A stretch of DNA of 51,428 nucleotides, taken from the NCBI RefSeq assembly GCF_030523955.1, contig NZ_JAUNHL010000018.1:1-51428 (forward strand), read 5' to 3'. Source of the stretch: Neisseria sp. Lineage in GTDB: Bacteria; Pseudomonadota; Gammaproteobacteria; Burkholderiales; Neisseriaceae. Positions 26,751 through 35,594 of the stretch are shown in pieces. The notes under the pieces are model-generated. The model searched no databases. It worked only from the letters and a program-made list of their open reading frames with translations, and had not been told where the DNA came from. How positions within the stretch are numbered: position 1 is the stretch's first letter; every line of letters begins with the position of its first letter. Position numbers and translations under genes: made by a program.

Positions 26751-27314
26751 TTACTGCGAAGCTTGGCCGGCGGCCGGCATAGCCGGGCGTGGTTCGCCGC
26801 CGCGACGCTCGCCGCGTTCGCCTTTAGCGCCGCGCTGTTCGGCACGCGCCTGCTTCATGTCTTGCCATTGTTTTTGCTGCTCGGGTGTGAGCACTTGGAA
26901 AATCTGATGACGCACGCGCATTTGTTGCAACATCATATCGGCATGACGTTGTTGCTGGCCGGCGATCAGTTGTCGGGCAGCATTTTCGTCGAAGGTTCGG
27001 CTGCTGATCAGCGCCTGCTCGGCGGCGCGCTGTTGTTCAAACTCGGCGCGGCGCACATCTTGGTTTTGATCGGCTTGCGCCGGGCGGTTATTGTTTAAAA
27101 TGGTTTGGATTTGCTGTTTCTGCGCATCGCTCAAATTTAGGCGCTCGAAACCGTAAGGCAAACCGTCGCGGCCTTGTTTGTGTTCGCCGTGCATTTTCTT
27201 TCCCGAACCTTGGCGGTGGTCGCCGTCCCGGCCGTCTTTGTCATGGCGGTCGGAAGCGCAAGCAGTCAGGCCTACTGTGGCAGCCAGAGCGGTCAGGGCA
27301 ATCAGTTTTTTCAT
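26751..27314 (-). CDS. Spy/CpxP-like periplasmic lipoprotein
   Basis: Predicted LTXXQ/Spy-family protein, a class of periplasmic chaperones induced by envelope stress or metals. From ATG 27314 (AAAAGGATAA ribosome site) it has 187 residues. It has a lipoprotein signal with lipobox LTAC (Cys19), a His/Asp/Lys-rich stretch (about 21-48) that could bind metal, and LNLSDAQKQQIQTIL (an LTxxQ-like repeat, near 59-73). A second repeat is VLTPEQQKQWQDM near 139-151, and the tail is Gly/Arg-rich. The upstream 27315-27630 region is AT-rich with no gene; I see no clear promoter. Confidence 0.82.
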   Translation of the reverse strand: MKKLIALTALAATVGLTACASDRHDKDGRDGDHRQGSGKKMHGEHKQGRDGLPYGFERLNLSDAQKQQIQTILNNNRPAQADQNQDVRRAEFEQQRAAEQALISSRTFDENAARQLIAGQQQRHADMMLQQMRVRHQIFQVLTPEQQKQWQDMKQARAEQRGAKGERGERRGGEPRPAMPAAGQASQ

Positions 27315-27629
27315 GTGTTTTATCCTTTTGTGGTCATTGGTTTTTATCATTAGAAATGCATTAAGAGTGCTGCAAAAGCGGGGGAGCTCTCTATGCATAG
27401 TTGTATTTTGTATTTAAGCGCCTTTGCCAAAGCCTCGGCCGTTATCGTTCGAATACGGAGGCTATATTAACCAAATGTTGTGTAAACAGCGGTATTTCCT
27501 AGGTTAAAGCGGCTTGATTTGTTGTAATGATTTGCGGCTGTTAAAGCTAATACGGTTAACTTCATGTAATTTTTCCGAACTTAGCCCGGCGATCGTGAAC
27601 GTGCTTAACATAACGGTTAGCGTAAAACA

Positions 27630-27667
27630 AATGCCTGTCTGAAAATTTTGCTTTCAGACAGGCATGG
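27630..27667 (-). terminator. Inverted uptake-sequence terminator of lptD-surA
   Basis: TGCCTGTCTGAA (27632-27643) pairs with TTCAGACAGGCA (27653-27664), extended by A/T pairs, 20 bases after the surA stop on the minus strand. Confidence 0.78.
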
Positions 27668-27686
27668 TTGTTTATATGGACATGGT

Positions 27687-28643
27687 TTAGCGGATGTCGA
27701 TATAAGCACCTTGATGCAATTGTTTCAACAGATTGGTAATGGCCTGATTGGATTTTTGCTCGGCCAATTGGCTGCGCACGGCATTGCGCGTTCTCTCTTG
27801 CGGTGTGCCGGTTTCGCGTATTTCGTTCAGCTTAATGATGTGCCAACCGAACTGGCTGCGTACCGGTGCGCTGACTTGGCCGGGTTTGAGCTGGTGCACG
27901 GCGTTTTCAAAATCGGGCACCATCTGGCCGTCGCTGAACCATCCCAAATCGCCGCCGTTGGCTGCGCTGCCGTTGTCGGCAGAATATTGGCGGGCCAATT
28001 GGTCGAAACTCTGGCCGCTGCGCGCCTGTTCCCAGATTTTACGCACTTCGGTTTGGGTAGCGCGCGGGTTGGTAGCATCTTCGCGAATCAGGATATGCTG
28101 TGCGCGGTATTGCAAAACCGGCGAACCTTCCGGCAACGCTTGCCCCGCCGCCTGCGCTTTCGCAATGGCGGCATCCACTTCCTGATCGCTCACGCGGGCG
28201 TTTTCCATCATCACTTGCTCCTGCACTTTGCGGGTGATGATGCTGTCGGCTACGCTGCTGCGTGTGGCTTCTCGACTTAGCCCGTTTTTGGCGGAAGCGG
28301 CGTAAAACTGCTCGGGCGTCATTTTACGTGCGGCGGCGGTTTGTGCGACAACCTGATCGATTTCGGCATCGCTGGCCTGAATATTGCGGCGTTTACCGGC
28401 TTGCGCCACCAATGATTGGTTAATCATCTGGTTGAGCACTTGGCGGCGGAAATCGGATTCGGTCATGCCTTTCGGTTTTTCCGAGGCTACCCGGGCCACG
28501 GCAGCATTGAGCTGGCGCTGGGTGATAATCTCGTTGTCGGCTACGGCGGCTATGCTGTCAACCGCTTTGACTTCGGCAGCGGAAACGTGGCTGAAAGCTG
28601 CCAAAGCGGCGGCTGTCAGCATCAATTTTTTGATGGAATTCAT
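27687..28643 (-). CDS. surA: Periplasmic peptidyl-prolyl isomerase, SurA-like
   Basis: Periplasmic chaperone and parvulin that escorts outer membrane proteins to the BAM complex. The 318-residue protein has a signal peptide (about 1-22, cleavage after HVSA), a SurA N-terminal domain (about 27-165) and one parvulin domain (about 176-275: YRAQHILI, NGGDLGWFSDGQMVPDFE, SQFGWHIIKL). E. coli SurA has two parvulin domains; a single one is usual in Neisseria. The start overlaps the lptD stop by 4 bases (ATGA), so the two are coupled. Confidence 0.92.
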   Translation of the reverse strand: MNSIKKLMLTAAALAAFSHVSAAEVKAVDSIAAVADNEIITQRQLNAAVARVASEKPKGMTESDFRRQVLNQMINQSLVAQAGKRRNIQASDAEIDQVVAQTAAARKMTPEQFYAASAKNGLSREATRSSVADSIITRKVQEQVMMENARVSDQEVDAAIAKAQAAGQALPEGSPVLQYRAQHILIREDATNPRATQTEVRKIWEQARSGQSFDQLARQYSADNGSAANGGDLGWFSDGQMVPDFENAVHQLKPGQVSAPVRSQFGWHIIKLNEIRETGTPQERTRNAVRSQLAEQKSNQAITNLLKQLHQGAYIDIR

Positions 28644-30958
28644 TTTTTCATTACCTCATGGGTTGGGCTGTAGCCTGGAACGACCAGACGCAGTTTTTCA
28701 GATGGATTGTTGCCGATATTGCTCAAATCTTTCAATTGCAGATTAAAGAACACGCCGTTTTTGTACGAATTCAGGCTGTTGACATAACGCTGGCCGACCA
28801 CGCTGGCGCTCCAGCAGCCGCAGCCGCTGCGGTATTCCAAGCCGACTAATTGTTCCAGCGGCTTTTTTACGTCCAAGTCGTAATTGAAACGGGCGACGGC
28901 GGATAGCTGGCGGGTAATCGGCCATTGTGCGCCGATATCAATCTGCTTGAGTTTGTCGTAATAATAGTTACCGTCGTCTTGCAGATAAATCGGCTCGTTG
29001 CGGCCATATTTATAGCGAACGCTCAAGGCCTTGCCCGGCTCGGGGTTGTACAACAGACCGGTATCCAAGTTTTCCCAGCGACGGAGGTTTTGATTGTAGT
29101 GCACGATCGCATGTGCACTGACCGATTCGCTGATCTGGCCTTGCCCGAAGGCTATCCAGTCGGAACGGTTGCGTTGGTAACGGCTGACGCTGCCGTCGAG
29201 CAATACATTATCGGTGGTGAAATAGTATTTCTGGCCGATACCGGCACGCAGGCGCTCGGCACCGGTTTTATCATCGAGATAACGGGTTTGCAAAGCGGCG
29301 GTGAGGCTGTTGGCCGAATTGATGCGGTCGTTACCCGAATAAAGGTTCTCGCGGAACAATTGCTCGTAGCTGAAGCTGTTTTCCGAAGAGTCGAAATTGG
29401 GCAAATCGTTTTGCGACTTGGTGGGAATGTAGTTATAAAACAGGCGCGGTTCCAGTGTTTGGACAAAATCATGGCCGAACAGACGGGTTTGCCGCTCGAA
29501 GGTCATGCCAGCATCGATGTTGAAAATCGGCAGGGTGCGGCTGACGCTGCGGCCCGGATTGTTTTCAAAATCATCCAAATCGTAGAAGGTATAATGCACA
29601 CCGAGTTTGGGGCTGATAAAACCCCATTCGTTGTGCAGATTCCAGCGTACGCTGGGATAGAACACCGCACGGTTACCCGATTGTTTGCTATCGTGGTCAA
29701 AACGGGTGAACTGGCCGAACAAATCTACCTGTGCGTTGCCGATGTTTTTGTTCCAGGTGCCTTGCAGGCGCGGCAAGATGGCATAGGGTTCGTCTTTATA
29801 GCCGTAAATATTGGCCAGTGTTTGGTATTTCTGTACGGTGAAGTGGCCGTTGAGTGCGCCGCCCCACAGGGTGTCGTTGTAATTGAGCCAAACTTGGCGG
29901 TTGAGGTTGACGTTGGCTGCGATGTCGTCTTGACCGTAGAAGTCGCGGTAGTAGTCGTTGTCGGAAACGCGGTTATAGTCGATGCCGCCGCTGAGCTTCG
30001 AAGTGAATTGCTGGTTATGGTTTAACTTGAACTGGTAGCGGTTGTTGTGTTCGCTTTTGCGGTCGTCGGGCATCCAGGTACCTTCAACCTGGCCGGCGTA
30101 TTTCGGTTGCAGGTAGCGGAATTGTCCACCGATACGCGCACCGCGGCTGCCGATAACGCCGGGGGTGATGGTGGCGTCGTAATTGGGCGCGAGGTTCAAA
30201 TAATAGGGCAAATCCAGCTCGAGGCCGTCTGAACCGAGGCCGACGGTGGGCACCAACAAACCGCTTTTGCGGTTGCCGTTGAGCGGGAAATCGGCCCACG
30301 GCGTGTAGAGCACCGGTACGCCGCCGAACACCAGCTTGGCATTTTTCGCCACGCCTACACCTTGCTCATAATCCGCCTCGATGCTGTCTGCCTGGATATA
30401 CCAACTGGCGTCACCGCGCTGGCAGGTGTTGAATTTGGTGTCTTGTAGGTGGTAACGGTTTTTACCCTGTAATTGGCCTTGCGCGCTCACCGCCTGCAAG
30501 CGGCGGCCTTCGTGTTCGGTTTCCAGCCGCAGGTTTTCGCCGCTACCGGTGCTGTCGGACAGTTTGTATTCCAATTTGCCGCCGGTTACCACGCTGCCGT
30601 TGTCATACAGCACGAACGAATCGCCGGCGGTAACGGTTTCGGTTTGCTGGTTGTAATCCACCCACTGTGCGTTGAGCACCTGACTATTGCGCTCAATGAT
30701 GACATTTCCTTCGGCGCGTACGCTCACTTTGCTCTGTCCGCCGACTTCATCGGCGGTAATCCGGGTGTAGTCGGTCGGCAGCGCCGCTTCGCCGCTGGTT
30801 TCCACTGTAGGCGCGGAGGCTGCCGCAGCCGAAAGTTCGGCCGGATTGCAATTTAGGCAGGTGCTGCCCAGCGACAGGTCATCGGCATATGCCGCTTGTG
30901 CGCCGAACGCGATGCCCAGCCCCCATACCACGGGTTTTAATCTAAACAAACGTGCCAA
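28640..30958 (-). CDS. lptD: LPS-assembly outer membrane protein LptD
   Basis: Beta-barrel component of the LptDE translocon that inserts lipooligosaccharide into the outer leaflet. The 772-residue protein has a signal peptide (about 1-25), a beta-jellyroll N-domain and a large barrel with alternating aromatic strands. Cysteines expected for the interdomain disulfides are present: CLNC near residues 34-37, one in FNTCQRGD, and CGC near the C-terminus. The start codon is TTG at 30958, supported by AAGGTG upstream and the MARLF N-terminus. Transcribed with surA and divergently from amgK. Confidence 0.95.
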   Translation of the reverse strand: MARLFRLKPVVWGLGIAFGAQAAYADDLSLGSTCLNCNPAELSAAAASAPTVETSGEAALPTDYTRITADEVGGQSKVSVRAEGNVIIERNSQVLNAQWVDYNQQTETVTAGDSFVLYDNGSVVTGGKLEYKLSDSTGSGENLRLETEHEGRRLQAVSAQGQLQGKNRYHLQDTKFNTCQRGDASWYIQADSIEADYEQGVGVAKNAKLVFGGVPVLYTPWADFPLNGNRKSGLLVPTVGLGSDGLELDLPYYLNLAPNYDATITPGVIGSRGARIGGQFRYLQPKYAGQVEGTWMPDDRKSEHNNRYQFKLNHNQQFTSKLSGGIDYNRVSDNDYYRDFYGQDDIAANVNLNRQVWLNYNDTLWGGALNGHFTVQKYQTLANIYGYKDEPYAILPRLQGTWNKNIGNAQVDLFGQFTRFDHDSKQSGNRAVFYPSVRWNLHNEWGFISPKLGVHYTFYDLDDFENNPGRSVSRTLPIFNIDAGMTFERQTRLFGHDFVQTLEPRLFYNYIPTKSQNDLPNFDSSENSFSYEQLFRENLYSGNDRINSANSLTAALQTRYLDDKTGAERLRAGIGQKYYFTTDNVLLDGSVSRYQRNRSDWIAFGQGQISESVSAHAIVHYNQNLRRWENLDTGLLYNPEPGKALSVRYKYGRNEPIYLQDDGNYYYDKLKQIDIGAQWPITRQLSAVARFNYDLDVKKPLEQLVGLEYRSGCGCWSASVVGQRYVNSLNSYKNGVFFNLQLKDLSNIGNNPSEKLRLVVPGYSPTHEVMKK

Positions 30959-30984
30959 AATATCACCTTAAATCGGTTTTGCCA

Positions 30985-31007
30985 GTTAAAATAGCGTTTA
31001 TTTTAAC
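30985..31007. promoter_or_regulatory. Palindrome in the lptD-amgK divergent promoter region
   Basis: GTTAAAAT and ATTTTAAC form perfect 8-bp arms around a 7-nt centre, inside a 63-base gap between divergent genes. It could be an operator or overlap the promoters. No regulator is implied by the sequence. Confidence 0.4.
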
Positions 31008-31021
31008 CCGAAAACCCAATC

Positions 31022-32026
31022 ATGCAACGACAAAACGAATTAAAAAGCTGGTTGCACAGCGTTTATCCCGATGCGACTTTCGAATTGAGCTTTGCGGCGG
31101 CCGATGCGGATTTCCGCCGTTATTTCCGCGCGACTTTTTCAGACGGGCATAGCGTAATCTGCATGGATGCGCCGCCGGACAAAATGAGCGTGGCGCCCTA
31201 TCTGAAGGTACAAAAACTGTTTGACATGGTAAACGTGCCGCAAGTTCTGGCGGTAAACGAAGCAGACGGCTTTATGGCACTCTCCGATTTGGGCAACACC
31301 ACTTTCCTAACCGCCATGCAGTTCGACACTCGCGAAGAAGTGCATAAAACCCTGCTCCTTGAAGCGATAGACGAGTTGGTGGTTTTGCAAACCGCCAGCC
31401 GACCCGGCCAATTGCCGCCCTATGATCACGAAGTGATGCTGCGCGAGATTAACCTTTTTCCCGAATGGTTTGCCGCCAAGGAATTGGGCACGCCGTTTAA
31501 TGAGGCGCAAAATGCTTTGTGGCGGCAAACGGCCGATACGCTGCTGCCGCCCTTGCTGGCGCAGCCGCAAGTGTATGTACACCGCGATTTTATCGTACGC
31601 AATCTGATGCTGACCAACGGCCGCCCCGGCGTATTGGATTTTCAGGATGCACTCTACGGCCCGGTTTCCTATGATTTGGTGTCGCTGCTGCGCGATGCGT
31701 TTATCGAGTGGGAAGAAGAATTCGTGCTGGATTTGGTAATCCGCTATTGGGAAAAAGCGCGCGCCTCCGGTTTGCCGGTGCCCGATGCTTTCGATGAGTT
31801 TTACCGCAACTTCGAATGGATGGGCGTACAACGCCATTTGAAAGTGGCCGGTATTTTCGCCCGCCTCTACCACCGCGACGGCAAAGACAAATACCGCCCG
31901 GAAATTCCGCGCTTCCTCAATTATCTGCGCCGCACTTCGCGCCGCTACCATGAGTTGGCACCGCTTTATGCGCTGCTGCTGAGCTTGGTCGGCGACGAAG
32001 AGCGGGAAACGGGCTTTACGTTTTAA
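31022..32026 (+). CDS. amgK: Anomeric MurNAc/GlcNAc kinase AmgK
   Basis: Aminoglycoside-phosphotransferase-fold sugar kinase that phosphorylates C1 of MurNAc or GlcNAc in peptidoglycan recycling, bypassing MurA-MurB. The 334-residue protein has the catalytic Brenner motif VYVHRDFIVRNLML (H187, D189, N194) and the metal-binding DFQDA at 206-210. In Pseudomonas amgK pairs with murU and lies next to lptD; here lptD is adjacent but no murU follows, so it must lie elsewhere or be absent. The ATG has no strong ribosome site. Confidence 0.88.
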   Translation: MQRQNELKSWLHSVYPDATFELSFAAADADFRRYFRATFSDGHSVICMDAPPDKMSVAPYLKVQKLFDMVNVPQVLAVNEADGFMALSDLGNTTFLTAMQFDTREEVHKTLLLEAIDELVVLQTASRPGQLPPYDHEVMLREINLFPEWFAAKELGTPFNEAQNALWRQTADTLLPPLLAQPQVYVHRDFIVRNLMLTNGRPGVLDFQDALYGPVSYDLVSLLRDAFIEWEEEFVLDLVIRYWEKARASGLPVPDAFDEFYRNFEWMGVQRHLKVAGIFARLYHRDGKDKYRPEIPRFLNYLRRTSRRYHELAPLYALLLSLVGDEERETGFTF

Positions 32027-32047
32027 ACCACGGCGAAACCGGGCCGA

Positions 32048-32077
32048 TGCCTGTCTGAAAAATAATGCCTGTCTGAA
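32048..32077 (+). repeat. Tandem direct uptake sequences
   Basis: Two TGCCTGTCTGAA copies (32048-32059 and 32066-32077) in the same orientation with an 18-base period, between amgK and murJ. They cannot form the usual inverted terminator. Confidence 0.9.
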
Positions 32078-32105
32078 AAAATAAAATCATTTTAAGAAAT
32101 ACACT

Positions 32106-33644
32106 ATGAATCTACTCGGTGCGCTGGCAAGAGTCGGCAGTCTCACCATGGTGTCGCGGATACTGGGTTTTATCCGCGATGCTATTATTGCGCGCGCTTT
32201 CGGTGCCGGTATGGCGACGGATGCGTTTTTTGTGGCCTTCAAGCTGCCCAACCTGTTGCGGCGGATTTTTGCCGAAGGGGCGTTCTCGCAAGCCTTCGTG
32301 CCGATTTTGGCGGAATACAAGCAAACCCGCTCGCCGGAAGCCACCCAAGCTTTCGTACAGCATGTAGCCGGTATGCTCACTTTCGCCCTCACCCTCATCA
32401 CCGCCATCGGTATTTTGGCGGCACCGTGGATCATCACCGCATCGGCGGCGGGCTTTCTCAAACATCCCGACAAATTCGCGCTCTCCGTTGAATTGTTAAA
32501 GGTGGTTTGGCCTTATATCCTGCTGATTTCGCTCTCGTCTTTCGTCGGCTCGATACTCAACACCTATCATAAATTCAGCATTCCGGCGTTTACCCCCACG
32601 CTGCTGAACATTTCGTTTATCGTGTTTGCGCTGTGGCTGGCGCCTTATTTCGATCCGCCGGTGATGGCGCTGGCGTGGGCGGTGTTTGTCGGCGGTTTGC
32701 TGCAACTGGTGTTTCAACTGCCTTGGCTCTTTAAATTGGGCTTTCTGAAAATGCCCAAGTTAAGCTTTCATGATCCGGCGGTTAACCGCGTGATGAAACA
32801 GATGGCGCCGGCGCTGCTGGGCGTGAGCGTGGCGCAGATTTCGCTGGTGATCAACACCATTTTCGCTTCGTTCCTGCAATCGGGCAGCGTATCTTGGATG
32901 TATTACGCCGACCGCCTGATGGAGTTGCCCACCGGCGTATTGGGCGTGGCACTGGGCACCATTTTGCTGCCCACTTTGTCCAAACACGTGGCCAGCAAAA
33001 ACACTGCCGAATTTTCCAACCTGCTCGATTGGGGCCTGCGCCTTTGCATGCTGCTGGCGCTGCCGGCGGCGGTGGCGCTGGCGGTATTGTCTTTCCCGCT
33101 GATTGCCACGCTGTTTATGTACCGCCAATTTACGCTGTTTGACGCGCAGATGACGCAAACCGCGCTGATTGCCTATTCCATCGGCCTGCTGGGCATGATT
33201 GTGGTGAAAGTGCTGGCGCCCGGTTTTTACGCCAGCCAGGATATCCGTACGCCGGTGCGAATCGCCATTTTCTCGCTGGTGGCCACCCAACTGATGAACC
33301 TGGCTTTTATCGGCCCGTTCAAACATGCCGGCCTGGCACTTTCCATCGGGCTGGGCGCCTGCCTCAACGCCGGTTTGCTCTATATCCTGCTGCGCAAAAA
33401 AGGCTTATACCGCCCGGGCAAGGGCTGGCGTGCGTTTCTGCTGAAACTGGCCGCCGCGCTCGTGATCATGGGCGGCGGATTGTGGCTGGTACAGGATTAT
33501 CTGCAACTGCAATGGGCGCAAGTCAACGGCTGGCAGCGCGTATTGCAACTGAGCGGGCTGATTGCGCTGGGCGTGGTGCTGTATTTCGGCTCGCTGGCGG
33601 CCTTGGGCTTTAGGCCGCGCGACTTCAAGCGCTCGGAACATTAA
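32106..33644 (+). CDS. murJ: Lipid II flippase MurJ
   Basis: MOP-superfamily flippase that moves lipid II across the inner membrane. The 512-residue protein has 14 predicted membrane helices. Family residues include [17 protein letters not shown] (14-30), with its essential arginines, and [27 protein letters not shown]. The start [18 protein letters not shown] is typical. It has a terminator after the stop and may be co-transcribed with amgK (79-base gap). Confidence 0.96.
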   Translation: MNLLGALARVGSLTMVSRILGFIRDAIIARAFGAGMATDAFFVAFKLPNLLRRIFAEGAFSQAFVPILAEYKQTRSPEATQAFVQHVAGMLTFALTLITAIGILAAPWIITASAAGFLKHPDKFALSVELLKVVWPYILLISLSSFVGSILNTYHKFSIPAFTPTLLNISFIVFALWLAPYFDPPVMALAWAVFVGGLLQLVFQLPWLFKLGFLKMPKLSFHDPAVNRVMKQMAPALLGVSVAQISLVINTIFASFLQSGSVSWMYYADRLMELPTGVLGVALGTILLPTLSKHVASKNTAEFSNLLDWGLRLCMLLALPAAVALAVLSFPLIATLFMYRQFTLFDAQMTQTALIAYSIGLLGMIVVKVLAPGFYASQDIRTPVRIAIFSLVATQLMNLAFIGPFKHAGLALSIGLGACLNAGLLYILLRKKGLYRPGKGWRAFLLKLAAALVIMGGGLWLVQDYLQLQWAQVNGWQRVLQLSGLIALGVVLYFGSLAALGFRPRDFKRSEH

Positions 33645-33681
33645 GCAAAACGGTCATCCTGATTTGTAAGCGTTTCATACT

Positions 33682-33713
33682 AAAAAATACTCGGGCCGCC
33701 CCGAGTATTTTTT
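33682..33713 (+). terminator. Rho-independent terminator of murJ
   Basis: AATACTCGGG and CCCGAGTATT form the stem around a short loop, preceded by A6 and followed by T6, about 40 bases past the stop. The stem arms match the dispersed TACTCGGG palindrome family. The remaining gap to 33953 holds one uptake word (33762-33773) and no gene. Confidence 0.85.
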
Positions 33714-33953
33714 ATTACTGAACGGTATCGCACATTTAAGCTCTTTACGCCTGAAGATTTTTTCAGACAGGCATAGCAAAAACCGCCCCGTCTTGCCAAC
33801 CCAACCAAATTCTTGCTACGCCCCGCAATTTAATGTCGGCAATCTTCCTATTTGTGCCATATCAGAATACGGTATGCGAATGCGTGGTAAAGTTGTGGCC
33901 ATTATTTGCGCATGAACAGCCGCTGTTTACCCACCTCGTCGGAGTATTCAAAA

Positions 33954-35423
33954 ATGGAAGAAAAATTAGGTTTCAAGCCCTTGCCTGCCGCCATTGCCCT
34001 CGGTTTGGCGCTGTTGATTTGGTTCGTGATTCCGGTGCCCGAGGGCGTTACCCCGCAAGCTTGGCATTTGTTGGCGATGTTTGTCGGCGTGATTGCCGCG
34101 ATTATCGGCAAAGCAATGCCGATCGGCGCCATCTCGATTATCGCGATTATGCTGGTGGCGATTACCGGCGTAACCTCCGACAAACCGGCCGATGCGATGA
34201 AAGACGCCTTGAGCAGTTTCTCCAGCCCGCTGATTTGGTTGATCGGTGTGGCCATCATGATTTCGCGCGGTATTTTGAAAACCGGCTTGGGCGCGCGCAT
34301 CGGTTATCTGTTTATTTCGGTGTTCGGCAAGAAAACGCTGGGCATCGGCTACAGCCTGGCCTTATCCGAGCTGCTGCTGGCGCCGGTTACGCCGAGCAAC
34401 ACCGCGCGCGGCGGCGGCATCATCCACCCGGTGATGAAAGCGATTGCCTCAAGCTACGATTCCGACCCGGAAAAAGGCACGCAAGGCCGCATGGGCAAAT
34501 ATCTGGCGCTGGTCAACTACCACAGCAACCCGATTACTTCGGCGATGTTCATCACCGCTACCGCACCCAACCCGCTGGTGGTCGACATCGTGGCCAAAAC
34601 CACCAACACCAATATCCACTTAAGCTGGAGCACTTGGGCGCTGGCGATGTTATTGCCGGGCTTGGCGGCGATTGCGCTGATGCCGCTGGTGCTGTATTTC
34701 TTTTATCCGCCCGAAATCAAACAAACGCCGAACGCCGCCGAATTTGCCAAACAAAAACTGGCCGAGCAAGGCCCGATGAGCCGCGGCGAAAAAATCATGC
34801 TGGCGATTTTCGCCATATTGCTGATTTTGTGGGCGGGCGTACCGGCGATGCTGTTTGGCAAAGCCTATGCGGTTGACGCCACCACCACCGCCTTTATCGG
34901 CTTGAGCCTGCTGCTGCTCTCCGGCGTGCTCACTTGGGACGACATCCTGAAAGAAAAAAGCGCTTGGGACACCATTACTTGGTTCGCCGCCTTGGTGATG
35001 ATGGCCACTTTTCTCAACAAACTGGGTCTGATTACTTGGTTCTCCGCCATGCTCAGCAACAGCATCGAACACTTGGGCATAGGCTGGATGGGCGCTTCGG
35101 CCTTATTGTTGCTGGCCTACATGTATGCCCACTATATGTTTGCCAGCACCACCGCCCACATCACCGCCATGTTCGGCGCCTTCTACGCCGCCGGCCTGGC
35201 ACTGGGCGCGCCGCCGATGCTGTTTGCCCTTCTGATGGCCGCCGCCTCCAGCATCATGATGACGCTGACCCATTACGCCACAGGCACCTCGCCGGTGATT
35301 TTCGGCTCGGGTTACACCACGCTGGCCGAATGGTGGAAAGCCGGTTTTATCATGAGCGTGGTCAATCTGGCGGTATTCGTGATCGTCGGCGCGGTTTGGT
35401 GGAAAATGCTGGGCTATTATTGA
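33954..35423 (+). CDS. DASS-family anion (dicarboxylate/citrate/2-oxoglutarate) transporter
   Basis: Divalent anion:sodium symporter family (CitT/SodiT1 type) inner-membrane protein importing or exchanging di- and tricarboxylates. From ATG 33954 (GGAG nine bases upstream) it has 489 residues and about 12 membrane segments. Conserved substrate-site motifs are PVTPSNTARGGG (near 141-152), SNPIT near 183-187, and ATGTSPVIFGSGY in the C-terminal half. The exact substrate is not predictable. It ends in an inverted uptake-sequence terminator, so it is monocistronic. Confidence 0.92.
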   Translation: MEEKLGFKPLPAAIALGLALLIWFVIPVPEGVTPQAWHLLAMFVGVIAAIIGKAMPIGAISIIAIMLVAITGVTSDKPADAMKDALSSFSSPLIWLIGVAIMISRGILKTGLGARIGYLFISVFGKKTLGIGYSLALSELLLAPVTPSNTARGGGIIHPVMKAIASSYDSDPEKGTQGRMGKYLALVNYHSNPITSAMFITATAPNPLVVDIVAKTTNTNIHLSWSTWALAMLLPGLAAIALMPLVLYFFYPPEIKQTPNAAEFAKQKLAEQGPMSRGEKIMLAIFAILLILWAGVPAMLFGKAYAVDATTTAFIGLSLLLLSGVLTWDDILKEKSAWDTITWFAALVMMATFLNKLGLITWFSAMLSNSIEHLGIGWMGASALLLLAYMYAHYMFASTTAHITAMFGAFYAAGLALGAPPMLFALLMAAASSIMMTLTHYATGTSPVIFGSGYTTLAEWWKAGFIMSVVNLAVFVIVGAVWWKMLGYY

Positions 35424-35445
35424 TCCGAGCGGTTTGAACCGCTGA

Positions 35446-35478
35446 AATGCCTGTCTGAAAATGTTTCAGACAGGCATT
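35446..35478 (+). terminator. Inverted uptake-sequence terminator after the DASS transporter
   Basis: TGCCTGTCTGAA (35448-35459) pairs with TTCAGACAGGCA (35465-35476), with outer AAA/TTT pairs, 25 bases past the stop. Confidence 0.8.
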
Positions 35479-35550
35479 TCATCTATCTTTTTGCCGATTC
35501 GGCCGAAACAGCCGCTTGTTTTGCTTTCAGACAGGCATTCCCGGTTTCTT

Positions 35551-35559
35551 TGCTATACT
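35551..35559 (+). promoter_or_regulatory. Extended -10 promoter of the ABC permease gene
   Basis: TGCTATACT (extended -10 TGnTATACT) lies 36 bases before the start codon, just after an uptake word (35526-35537). No clear -35 is seen, which fits an extended -10 promoter. Confidence 0.45.
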
Positions 35560-35594
35560 GCCATTGTCTTCCCTTTATTTGCATTCATCACACC

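Noticed and set aside
33833-34876. 347-codon plus-strand frame overlapping the DASS transporter
   Set aside because: It is the +1 shadow of the transporter gene with arginine/histidine-rich nonsense sequence.
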